The notes beneath the pieces are model-generated. The model saw nothing but the letters and a program-made list of their open reading frames with translations, was not told the DNA's origin and searched no databases. This document shows positions 43,549 through 54,575 of a DNA stretch of 64,000 nt, piece after piece. Made by a program: the position numbers and the translations under genes. Within the stretch, counting starts at the first letter, position 1. Each line of letters starts with the position of its first letter. This DNA is from Termitomyces sp. T153 (Eukaryota; Basidiomycota; Agaricomycetes; Agaricales; Lyophyllaceae), in contig JACKQL020000057.1 in assembly GCA_018296165.2 (NCBI GenBank), positions 124,001-188,000 on the forward strand. The letters are read 5' to 3'.

Positions 43549-45099
43549 TTAGGAGTCGTTCTTGTCCGTGGTTCCGATCTCTTCAGAATCATCGGCTTCA
43601 GAGTCATCGATCACAGCCCGCTCATTGTCGTCCGTGGCTTGAGTCTCTTCGTCCCCTTCTATGGCCCTGACTGGCAAAGGGGGCTGGTCGGGTAACCGCT
43701 GCGAGAATGAATAAGAGTCTGGCATAGTGATTGCCAGAATGATCCACCTTGAAAGCAAATTTGCAAACAAGGAATTTCCCTGAATTCAAGCCTTCCTCTA
43801 TCCATGCCTAAGATTTTTTCAATCAGCGAATGTTCAACCTAGACTGTCAAAGTATTTGCCTTTTCAACTTTGTATAAGCCGTCATAGCGATACCTGTAAT
43901 GTCAAATTAGAATCAAAGTCGGGTGGCAGCTTCTAAAAGTCTGTTACCCTTCACTTGGAGCGTATTTGGATTGAAGCTTGAAACCTCGGACTACTCGAAT
44001 GGGTTTACCAGTTTCGCAAGAACGCTAATCTAGAGTGTTAGAATTCATGATAGAAAGTAAGATTTTTGATTACGAACCTTCAATGCACGGTTGAACTAAA
44101 GGGAAGAACAAAGACGTCAATAAGTTGATTAAGAGAGAATAAAAATCGGCTGAACAGGGTTATCGAAAGTTTGATCAGAGCTCTGGGGTGCTGTACGAAG
44201 CTAAAAGAACCGAGGTCGTAAGAGCAAGAAAATGATATGTTTGCAAATGGACAGACATTCTTGGGAGCGGCTTTCGTTCCCTTAAGAGCTCTGCCACCTA
44301 AAAAAAGCCTTCAGACGACAAAGAAATCCCATGAAGAGGGGTAACCGACCGGAACCGGTATACGTGCTGATCGGTATTATAAATGGGGTCTTTTTTCTAA
44401 TAATCGTTGGAACTCACAATGCATATCCAAGGTCAACATCGTCCTCGTATCCGCCGCTAAGCGCTACACTATAAGCACCCTCTGGACCACCAGAAATACC
44501 TGCTACAGTAGGACTTGAAATTTGCTTGAGGTTCGACTCGTTTATGAAGAAAAAAATAACATACGCGTGGATCGCGTCTCGACTACACTCCATCCTAGTA
44601 GCCCACCACGAGCCGATTTCAACATCTGGTATAGCACCAAATTTTTTCCTAAATTAATTGCGATCAGTCTGGTTGAATAAAATCCGTTGGGAAACAGTTA
44701 CGGGTCATATCGTCGAACTTGGCTAGTATTAGCGCGACGTGGCTTCGCTTCCTCCATTATCGGAAGTGGGGCACTTCGCTGCTGTTCTGCAGTATAGTCT
44801 ACTTTTTTCCCAGAGGTCCTAGTACTTCGACGAACTCTCCCAAAAACAGACGGCTCCACTCGTGCCGCTTTGGCGACTGAATTGCTTTCTTCAATGTCGA
44901 TAGATGCTTTCCGTTTTTTGATCGACTTTGTTTCCTTTGGCTTCTGATATAGCGGTTCAAAGAGAGGTTTATGAAGCCCAAGACTTCTCAATATGGCTGC
45001 ATTCTGACAGGTTGTCAGTAGAAAAGCAATGATGTGTTTTTAGGGCTTGTTTACCCTCTCTATATTTCGCGCCTTTTCTTTTTCGTATTCGGAAACCAT
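43549..45099 (-). CDS. SRA/YDG-domain protein (UHRF1-like methyl-DNA reader family)
   Basis: Starts MVSEYEKEKARNIERN; a basic, Lys-rich N-terminus follows (FEPLYQKPKETKSIKKRKAS, FGRVRRSTRTSGKK). The SRA domain spans about ten small exons: FGAIPDVEIGSWWATRMECS, APTVAGISGGPEGAYSVALS, GGYEDDVDLGYAFTYTGSGG, RALKGTKAAPKN, LRTAPQSSDQTF, SCETGKPIRVVRGFKLQ, YAPSEGYRYDGLYKVEK, AWIEEGLNSGKFLVCKFAFK. Ends with RLPDQPPLP and an acidic tail (DDSEADDSEEIGTTDKNDS). There is no RING, PHD or methyltransferase domain. SRA domains bind (hemi)methylated CpG by base flipping in characterised homologues; here this is inferred from family only. One intron (43808-43859) fits best as GC-AG. Confidence 0.9.
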
Positions 45100-45328
45100 G
45101 TTCAAAGACGTTAAAAAGAATTCGCGAGTTGATATGAATTTCCAATCGTTTTGTCTGGGATTTCTTCAAGATATTTGTTGATGAAAGAAGTCAAGGTTAA
45201 AACGAAACCTTTTGACCCAAAGTCACATGAATTGCTTGTGATCGCGTAGGATTACATAACTTAATGGATGACATGTTTACAAATGACATAGAGTAGCAAT
45301 GGGTGGTGGTACGTTCTGCGCAGCTATA

Positions 45329-46539
45329 TTATTTAATATTCTTAAGCTACAGACGTGTTCCATGAGAAAGAATAAGAACGAAAAAGTGCGGTAACTTACA
45401 CGCTGAGTATTCATGTGGAGCTTCTGCTCAACCCGAACGGCTTTGCCTTCAATCCTGTCGATTCTACTATTCTGATTGTCCAGCTCAGAACCCATAGCCA
45501 TGCCAAGTGCTTTGAGCCGTTTGGAGACTTCACTGATCTCATCAAGGTTAGTGTCCAGTTCATCCTCGAGCTCGTCATCGGAGGCCGTCGCTTCAAATTG
45601 ATATCGTCTCCTCTGCTCTTTGCTGATCGCCTGTTGCTCTGCTGTCTTGAATCGGGCTCTGACTCCACTGCCGATGAGTTCTTCATCATCTCCACGACCA
45701 TAAGTAGCCGCTCGTCCAAGGCGGTTCTGAGTTTCTCTGATGTCCATCATGGTCTTTTCTCTCTCCTCGCGCTCATCGTCATAACGTGCTTGTACTTTTG
45801 CTTCCTGCGCAGCACGTTTGGCCTCTTTGTTGAAAACGATGACTGGCCGAAAGATCGAGCGATTCAACTGCTTAAGTTCATTGGTATTATCCTCAGCACG
45901 AGCAGAATGGCCCTTGGCCACATCCAAGTGACGCTCAGTGTTTGCAAGTTTTTCTACGGTAGCGTATCAAGTACAAGAACATATCAAATGGAAAAAGGGA
46001 AACATGCCTGATTGATCACCAAGACGCGTTAGAGTGTTGCGGGCAGTTTCTTCAGCTTCCCGCGCCATCCGGAGAGCATTTCTCGTCGAGCTGACGCTCT
46101 CTTGTTTAGTGAAGCGGGTTTGTTGTTTGATTCCCTCGATGTCCTCGTCATTCTCTTCGCCTGGGTTAGGCTCCGGACGGCCAGATTGTTGACCATCAAA
46201 AAATCGTCCGGACCCAGATTTTTGTGGTTTGTAACCAGCGAAAAGTTCATTACGGTCTTTCTCGATCTCTGCTGTGCCACGGGAGTAAACGTCGCCAACT
46301 CCGTTACTCCTGCTGTACTTGTCTCTCGAAGAGTCTTCTGTAGGATATGCAGACCTGCTGCTGGGCGGGTTGTATAGAGTGCTAGGGGCGTTGTAAGGAT
46401 CGCCGTCTCGGCTAGCGACGTATGTGCTGGCATTTGAATGATATGCAGATCGGGTGGTAGGGCTGACTCCGCCCGAGCGAGGGGTGTCTTGCACTACTGG
46501 GGGAATGAGATTCTGTTCTTTCCGTTTGAATAGAGGCAT
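45329..46539 (-). CDS. SEC9: Sec9/SNAP-25-like t-SNARE
   Basis: Qbc-SNARE for fusion of secretory vesicles with the plasma membrane. Starts [14 protein letters not shown]; a long Ser/Tyr-rich low-complexity N-terminus follows, then the first SNARE helix ([40 protein letters not shown]), a charged linker with [20 protein letters not shown], and the second SNARE helix ([40 protein letters not shown]). A final intron leads to a short exon encoding LKNIK. Central-layer Gln residues are present (SELDNQN). No membrane anchor, as expected for Sec9. Confidence 0.92.
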
Positions 46540-46828
46540 AATGAGTCTCTTGTAGGAGGTTGTGAGCTTGGAGTTTGATGCAGATGAGCTATCTAATACT
46601 GATGAGCTACCTAATGCTGTGTTTCTATAGAACTTGCTAATCACATGATGATGGGCCTAAGCACAATGGCCGTGCCATTTTGAGACGGTGATGCTTCAGT
46701 GCTGCATATGCGACGTTATGAAGGATGCAGTAATATTTCGACGGCTACCAGACAAGTCGTGGCAACCGGCTTTTGGGCTCGATCAATGAGCCAGTTGAGT
46801 AGTGATTGAACCGACATTCGAAAATAAA

Positions 46829-49251
46829 CTATGTTGACCGATTGCCCTGGCCCTTCCTCAATTCTTTCTTTGGCTTGCCTACAATCGTAACCCCTTTACC
46901 ACTCTTGACGACACTTTCCAAGGCTGCCTTCTTTTGCTTCTTGACTGAGCCGATACCTTTGACTCTCGCAAACTTATCGACGTTTTTATCCAGCGCATCC
47001 CGAGACTTCTTCCTTGCTTTCCGTTCTCGTCCTCGTAAAGCTCGTTTTTCAACAGGTGTGAGTTCACTTCGCGCTCGTAGGCCAGCGACAGAAGGAGTAA
47101 ACACTTCTTCAGGCGCCAACATGGTGGTGATTGACTTTGTCGTAGGGAGTGCAGACTCCAAAGTCGCTGTAGACACGTTGGAGACGGTCGAGATGATGGC
47201 CTTGGGCTGATGCAAAAATTAAGCTAAGTAGGGTATGGGTCGAAAGAAACCAAGTACCTGTTTTGGCATGAAATAGGAATTGCACAGCGCGTCAAGCTTA
47301 TGGCAGATGCCTTCCCAGAGTTTCTCGATTTCCTCGTGTTCCTTCTTGAGTTTTCCATCACGGTCCTCGCCAGCTGCTCCGCCTGTTCGAGTAGCAACAT
47401 ATTCATCCTCGTAAATCTGAGCCAATGACTGGGCCGATTTCGTATCCTTCAACTCAAAGACCCGAGAGGGTAAGAAAGGTCTGTCGTCTAAAGGCCGGAT
47501 GCGAATAACGTCGTCGAAACGATTTTCGGATATTCGTGCTTTAATCCGTTCCTCAAGACTGCGCACCGTGTCTTCTGTTACAACGGGTACAGCTTTCGTC
47601 GCTCGCTCAAACTCGAGATCTTCTTCCAGGACAGAATTCTGCGGGCGTGACCTTGACCCAGCCTCTCCCATCAACACCCAGTCTTTGGGTCCAACATTTT
47701 CAGACTCCAATTCTGCTATCTGTTCCCGGAGCTCAGCCATTCTCTTCTCGTGCGTCGAAAGATCTGTAGTAATGAACATTAAATCATAGAATCTAGCATA
47801 TGCTCAATAATCTTACCATTTTTGTCGGTATCATCTCCCTCATCTGCAAAAAGATCGTCTTTTAACCGTTCTATCGCTTCTCTTGATTTGTCAAAGATAT
47901 TTTCCTCGATGTCATCTGATATATCAGAGCTCTCGACGTCAGCTTCTAGCTCATCCTCGTCGAAATTCCGCCTGCGGTGAGGTACATTGTCATGCTCGCT
48001 TTCAACGTCTTCATCTTCACTATCTTCGTCGTCCTCATCCTCGTCCTCATCCTTTGTGTACAGTGGAAGATTCTTCCCTTTTGCCCTGATGTTTTTTACC
48101 CTGACCTCCTTGTGGAACCGAACTTGACCAGACTTCTTTAAAGCACTACCTAGCTGATGCTGGGCTGATGCTGTTTTTCGAGGAGGTGCGAAGAAATCAT
48201 CGTACATAGCCTCTGAGAAGGATGAATATTAGATGATGCTCAAGAAATGAAGATCACGCTTTTACCCCCGGCGCCTTCCTCTGTATCATCTGAATTTTCT
48301 TCTTCGTCCAAGGCAGTAAAGAGATCAACTGATATATTGTCGTCTGAGTCCTCTTCTTCACCAAGCCGGCCTCGCGAAGATGACTTGGCTTCTGCCTCTT
48401 CTGTCTCAGCGTTAAAAGAAGCCAAGTCAAAAAATGCGTCATCAAGCTCAGAATGTTTTCCTGATCTACGACCGCGAGGTTTGCGCTTCGGAGAAAAAGA
48501 TGAAGAACCCAGTTCTGGATCGCTTTCGTCAGAGGACAGATCGTGAAGGTCCGCGACACCCTCTGGCAAGTCATCTTCACGGTCCAAATCTTTCTCGTCC
48601 TCTTCATTGTTAGCTCCCTCGCTGCTCCTAGTATCATCCTCGTCGAAAAAAGGATCGTCCACGCCTTCAGGTAGATTGAAATCAACGTCTTCACCATTCG
48701 CCATCGCTTTTAACATGCTGTTCAAGCGTTCATCATCATCAAATTCATCTTCAGAGCTATCATCCTCCATTACATCTTCGTCTCTGTCGGGACCGCCTTC
48801 TAGAACATGTTCAAGGGTTTCGCATATATGTTTGGAACGTAAATCCAGTTGGGTCCAGACCTGTTCGTCGTTCATGCCTTCGGTAAAGAGGGAGTTAATT
48901 GGTGTACTGTCTACGACAAGTCTGGGTGGACTTGGTGTTCGCTTTCGTTTCCCTTTTGCAATACTCTGCGATCGCGTCTGTGGAGCGGAAGACGGCTCGA
49001 GGGAAGCTATCAGTTGGGTTATGTGGGGTTTTGACAGCTTCTCAGAAGATACAGCTATACAGAGATATATCAGAAACAAGTAGGAATAGAGGAATAGAAG
49101 TCATACCGAGGTCGAACAAAAATCTGGCGGCATTCAGAGCGGCTGAGCGAATGTCCTCGCTTCCCTGGGCGAAGCATTCTAGATTGGCATTGACCAGATC
49201 TGAAAGGGGTTGCAATTCAGAAAATTGAGGGTGTGGAATAGCAATGGCCAT
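46829..49251 (-). CDS. MPP10: U3 snoRNP protein Mpp10
   Basis: Nucleolar component of the SSU processome needed for 18S rRNA processing. Starts MAIAIPHPQFSELQPL. Exons separated by short introns carry long acidic runs (DEDVMEDDSSEDEFDDDERL; DEDEDEDDEDSEDEDVESEH), MYDDFFAPPRK, SREAIERLKDDLFADEGDD, LSTHEKRMAELREQIAELE, ENVGPKDWVLMGEAGSRSRP (a family hallmark), LEEDLEFERATKAVP, LYNSYF-type segment LDALCNSYFMPK, and LAPEEVFTPSVAGLRARSEL, TPVEKRALRGRERKARKK, ending in a Lys-rich tail at 46829. Complete with no lesion seen. Confidence 0.94.
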
Positions 49252-49661
49252 GAGTTGTCAACCTAAGAATAAGTTTACATCTCCATTCTACAATTCTTTA
49301 TTTGTTTAGAAGTATTGATCTCAAAAATGCCATCATCAATTGCCTGAAAAGGCACAAGACCGCTTGTATGCACCCTGGTTGTCAAACACGTCCATGACAC
49401 GTCCATTCTAGAGCTTCTGAAGAACAATGGTTAACGCTACCCGTTGTAACAAATAATCATCTTTTTGTCCCCTTCATTCTTTCACCCTCGTTCGGGAATA
49501 AGGGAAGGCGCCCCATCCTGCTATAAAACCGCTGTTGTGCAATAAGCCCATTCCATTCAGCCGCAGAGCGAGCTACCTGGATCATTTTTTTCTGTCCTAT
49601 TTCTTATCTCGTATCTTCAAATTCTTACCTACTTTGTGGATTCCTTGCACGATTCTCCATC
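49252..49661. promoter_or_regulatory. Divergent intergenic region between Mpp10 and the SUR7/PalI-like gene
   Basis: About 410 bp holding the 5' regions of both genes. A TATA-like CTATAAAACC lies at about 49520, some 140 bp upstream of the plus-strand start at 49662, and C/T-rich stretches follow. No gene in between. Confidence 0.4.
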
Positions 49662-50567
49662 ATGATTACAGGTCTATCCAAAGCTTCTACTCAATACCTT
49701 GCTCCCCTTCTCCTTCTCACAGCGCTCTTGCTTTCCTCGTTTTCGTTTCTGGCTCCAGTTGTCATGTTGCACAATCAGGTTGCTCTCCTCACCGTGACGC
49801 CGTCAACATCATTAGTCCAAGGGGACAGTGTAGACGGACCGAGCATTTTCCTGGGCCTTTTGGGTCTGTCTTCAACATGATCTATCAATACGAGACAACT
49901 GATGCAAGCGGAAGGTTCATGCTCTCAAGCTCACAAGTCAGCACCGCTGAATTGTACGAGTCCAACATTGACTCCAGTCTATGGTGCGTGCCCTTCCCTC
50001 ATAACTCTCTCTATTCATCTGACTCCGTTGGATCAGACACGTCAGTACTTCCTAGCAGTGCGCCGAGCCTGCTCTTGTCTCCTCCTACAGCTTCAACGCC
50101 TGCTTTCATCGCCATATCATTAGGTTTCTTGGTCTCATTCTTTGTCACTTTCACCCTCATTTCTTTTCACCACAAAATGAGAAAGTTCGGCACTGTATTT
50201 CATAAGCCTTTGATCCAGCGTATATCTGCTTGGGTCGGCTTCATCGGCTTCATTATCGGTAGCGTCACTTCTCCATTGCATTTCAATCAAACTCAGAAGA
50301 GAACAGGTCTTACCGCGTTTTTGATTGTCCGCATGTGGTTTGGGAAAGCTGTTCAGGATTTCAATAGTACTATCTCCCTTCAAGGGCAGCAAGTACCGAT
50401 ACCTGTGGCAGCAACAGGAAATGCTTTCACTAGTAAGTCACGTTTGTCTCGGTGGTTCGGACCTTTGATCACAATAAATGTCATAAATAGTGGCCTGGGT
50501 CGCATTCGCATTCTACGCCATTCCAGTCATTATTTCCTTGACTAAATTCAACGTAACTTCACAATGA
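49662..50567 (+). CDS. SUR7/PalI-like tetraspan membrane protein
   Basis: Starts MITGLSKASTQYLAPLLLLT with a first membrane helix, then an extracellular loop (DSVDGPSIFLGLLG, SCSQAHKSAPLNCTSP) with a GSC-type cysteine pair as in SUR7/PalI proteins. Further helices: FIAISLGFLVSFFVTFTLIS, ISAWVGFIGFIIG, and the last exon MAWVAFAFYAIPVIISLTKF. An intracellular segment VRMWFGKAVQDFNSTI lies between. Introns: after FLGLLG, at LTPVY/DTSVL, at IIG/LTAFL and before the last exon; all GT-AG. Stop at 50565-50567. Likely plasma-membrane protein; family roles include eisosome organisation and pH sensing. Confidence 0.8.
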
Positions 50568-51131
50568 GTGCACGTACAGTATGAATTCTGAGTCTATACT
50601 GTCTCCTATGGTCACAAGCTCTCACGGGGGAGAGAACGGAAAAACGTCCCAAACCTCGGATCATTCAGAGGGAGAGTAACTTTACTCCGACCACATGCTC
50701 GACGCGAATGTGATACTTATACAATACATTAATACTTGCTTACAGGCTGTCGATCAATTTTTGAAAATCAATAATAGAGGGCTGATTTCTCCGACGTTAC
50801 AGAAGACGGCCTGTTGCTAACTAATCTTCGTTGTTCATCCCAGGTTGAGACAGCATTGACCCAGAAATACTCTGATTTATATTCCAGTCCACATGTTCTC
50901 CGTGTTTCTTGCAACCTTCTCTTCTTCTTGAATACTCAAGCATGCTGTTTGATTAGACTTGCCTTTCTGGGCGATAACTGGTGATGCCCTACTTTTCCAG
51001 AGTGGCAAAACTCCACGCGAAGTGACTCCGAGTCTTGAGGAACCCCGTACTCGCATGCTATCATTTCACACGCATAGAACTGCTGGAGTATATATATTGA
51101 AAGAAACCGACTCCCATCTATCAGTCCCGAG
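50568..51131. other. Gene-free interval upstream of first PL8 gene
   Basis: About 560 bp without a supportable gene. TATATATTGAAAG at about 51091-51103 is a possible TATA region for the lyase starting at 51132. Confidence 0.4.
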
Positions 51132-53910
51132 ATGAAGCGAAATCTTTCCATCCCTGCTGTCTTTGTGCTTTTTTCTTTTGCTCTTACCTTAGTCAATGGT
51201 ACAGACATTGATATTGTGCGCAGCAACCGGCTCAATGGGATAATATACGGAACCACTGGGGCGACATCGATTACGACTTGGTAATATTCGACATCGTATT
51301 ATGAAAACAATTTTTTCACTTAAGACCAATGTCGCACAGGCTTTCTACTTTGACTTTGAATGGGTCATGGCCTGACGTCAACTATGCCACAGGTTGTGAC
51401 GCACAACAAGCGAGCTGGCCCGCTCAAAGTCATTGGAGCCGTATTAGTGCGTGTTCCTCTTGGCTTCAAGAGTAGCTCTTCTCTATTCACACTAGACACA
51501 CTCGCTGCTGCATGGCACGGCGGTCTCAAGAATGCAAATCAGTATGTGGGAGATACCCAACTCAGAGCTGCAATATCAAGTGCCATAAACTTTTGGTTCT
51601 CCCAAGATTTTATCGTCTCTGCATGTCTGGATTTAGGGGGAACAACAGCCTGCCCATGCTCAACGCCTGGGTTTTGGAATGAAAATTGGTTCTCCAACGT
51701 TGGTCAATCCCGTTCTTTTCAATTTAAGTCCTCTTTAGCTCGTACCTTCCAGGTGATTTTAATACCCACATGGGTTGGTCAAGTCTGTCTCTTGCTTGGA
51801 GATAGTCTTACCGCATCGGAACAATCCAGTTGCATGTTGATGACGGGAAGAGCTTATAACACTTTTCAGACTGGGATCAGTGGAGTCAGTGCAATTACTG
51901 GTGCAAATACTCTGGACATTGCTAGCATCGGCATTGATCTAGGCTTATCCACTTCGAACGCAACTTTAGTGTCAGATGCATACACAAGGGCCCACGTAGA
52001 GCTCACTATAAAAGATGGCATTAAAGCAGACGGGATAAGAGCAGATGGCTCTTTCGGTGAGTTTTGGTTCCAGGTCCATAGTAGAAACATGGGTCTTCAC
52101 ATCCACTGGCAGGACAACATGCAGGCATCATTTATAACGGAAATTACGGTAAGTACGGTAGCTACTTCCAAGTAGTTTCTTCGCCACAATATTCAATTCC
52201 TGCTTATTTGCTGCTCTCTTTCAGGCAAAGATTAGTGTGTTACTTGACATCTCCATTTCTACTAGGGATTAATATATCTTCATCAGTGCCAACGACGTCT
52301 TGGCCTTAGAAATTGCAGCAGACGTAACACAATTTAAGGCCGGCGAAGCATCACAGGAAACCTTCACAACTTTACTTGATGCAAGCCAATGGATGATTTT
52401 TCGCAACGTTGTCACTGGCGTCTTACACTGGGATTTTGTCAGTGACATTGGGTTGTCCGAACATGCTGAGGTTCTGCTAACTCAAAGCTGCAGTCAGTTT
52501 TGGGCCGCATAATTAGCCTTCCGGTCTCTCTCAATCAGTACGTTGAGGGCAACTTTATTCTGAACTTCTTGTCTCACTGGCCTACCGCTTAGAGCGTCTG
52601 CCAACTTGAAAATCAACTCTACACAGATCCAGGTCTTGGCTCAGCTTTGGAATTCATCAACTATTTCCCGAGTATACAACAACTTATCACAAAATACGAC
52701 TGATGCAAACGCTGGTGCACTTCAAGGAAATCGTATGTTCTATGCAAATGACTACACGGCAAGGCAGAACTATCATCATACGATTCTCTAGAGTCTCACG
52801 AAAATATTGTAGGTACAGCGAGGAAATGGATATGTCACGACTCTGCGGATGTATTCCAATCGAACTCAGAACACAGAATGTACGAACTCTCAGAATCCCT
52901 TTGGATTCCACCTCGCGGACGGCGTTCTTTATACGTATGTTCAAGGCAATGAATATGAAGACATTTTCGCTGCATGGGATTGGAACCTCATTCCAGGGAT
53001 CACAGTGGATTATGACGCCACCCCTTTGACTTGCAGCACTACTCGCAAAACTGGCACTCAGCCACTTGTGGGGGGAGCTTCGGACGGTTCCATCGGTGTC
53101 GCAGCAATGAGATATGAAACTCCCACGACGAAAACGCTAAATTGGCGGAAAACATGGTTTTTCCTTGAAGACGATGTTCAATTCGTTATGGTGGCTAAGA
53201 TAACTTCGTCGACCTCTGCACCTGTATTCTCTGTTTTAGATCAACGCAGGCGTTCCGGAGATGTGTTTGTTAATGGAGTCACTGTTGGTAGCGGTAATTT
53301 TACCTCTGCCCTTTCATTGTGGCACGGTGGGGTTGGTTATACGTTTAACACATCGAATCCGAGCACTTCGCTTTCACTGCAGCTCGGCAATCGCACTGGG
53401 TCTTGGGAGTCAATTGGGACCGCGACTGACCCCCCAACCACCGTTGACTTGTTTGCTGCGTGGCTGAATCACACCGACATTACCTCTTCTGCTTCCTACG
53501 TGATCTATCCTGGGACTACTTTTGCTTCATTTCAGAAAAAGTCACAAGCATCTCAGCTTCAGTCAATCCGAAACGACGGTAGCATTTCCGCCTTATTGGA
53601 CGTCGCTCATAACACAGCTATGTTGGTATTTTGGGTTAATTCCGGTGGATCAGTTACCATCCCATCTATAGCTGGAAACGCGCCCGTCACGGTAAAGTCA
53701 ACGGGCAATTCTGCTGTCATTGTTCGCACAGATCTCTGGGTCGTGACCATCTCAGATCCCACCCAATTACTTACCAACATTACACTTAATTTCACTCTTG
53801 GCGCCGGATCCATCCCTTCTTCTTGGGGAACAGACAGATTTAAAGTTTTAGAAATTAACTTGCCGACGGGTGGGATCGTAGGAAGTAGTGTTACACGGTC
53901 GTTGGTTTGA
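51132..53910 (+). CDS. Polysaccharide lyase family 8 (copy 1)
   Basis: Secreted lyase cleaving acidic polysaccharide by beta-elimination; the PL8 family includes hyaluronate, chondroitin and xanthan lyases, and the substrate here is not determined. Signal peptide MKRNLSIPAVFVLFSFALTL. The alpha-toroid half has LSTLTLNGSWPDVNY, AAAWHGGLKNANQY, WNENWFSNV (family Asn-Trp site), ITGANTLDIASIGIDLGL and the catalytic His/Tyr loop DGSFGQHAGIIYNGNYGKDY rebuilt across an intron (about 52050-52150). The beta-sandwich half (52849-53910) has GFHLADGVLYTYVQGNEYED, AAWDWNLIPGITVDYD, LSLWHGGVGYTF and VDLFAAWLNHTDI. About 12 exons with GT-AG introns; no lesion found. Paralogous to the gene at 57465. Confidence 0.9.
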
Positions 53911-54575
53911 CTCGATACTCAATCATCTACCCCAATATCTCCTATTTCGAGCTTCACTTCGAGAAATCTTCGTTTAATATGCCAAGCCGACGATTCACTA
54001 CCAATCATGCGCCTTCATTGACATTCAACCAATAAATAATGAGCAGATCGAACACGAGCTCATTTTGACGCACACTCGCCTCGGCAAAGCCTAAGGTGCC
54101 TACTGGCCAAGACTAAGGCCACGTATAAGTGAGAAGGCCGCGCAAGCAGTCGGCCCGAGTCAAGATATATAACAATAACGACAGGAAGCATACATACAGG
54201 TGTAACAGACAGAACCCGACATGCTAGAGCAAGGCCCCAGCGAGTGAAGGAATTTTTAAAAAAATAAAATAAAATAATGAGCAGAGCGAGATCTGATCGA
54301 GGGGATAAACGAAGCACGGAAGGTTTACCAAGCCTGGTTGCCGATCGTCAATAATGGAAGAAACAAACAGACTTGAATGGCGATCCAACGAGCAAGATAC
54401 GAGATGCGCCAGCAACAGCGGAAACGAAGCTGGGAGTCATGAAACCAGAGTAAGGACAATGGGCTAAGAAACAAAAAATGGGGGCATGGGGGCATGGTGG
54501 AATGAGAACGAGTGACAGGAGACAACAGGGAACTGCTTGGAAAGTCCGTCACCTACGTGAGCAGAAGCATGAGAT
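53911..54575. other. Gene-free interval between PL8 copy 1 and protease-like gene
   Basis: About 660 bp between two convergent genes. An A-rich run (AAAAAAATAAAATAAAATAA) at about 54258-54278. No coding region supported. Confidence 0.45.

Noticed and set aside
47779..48207. Acidic ORFs in the Mpp10 region as separate genes
   Set aside because: They are exons of a single Mpp10 gene joined by short GT-AG introns, in the expected family order.
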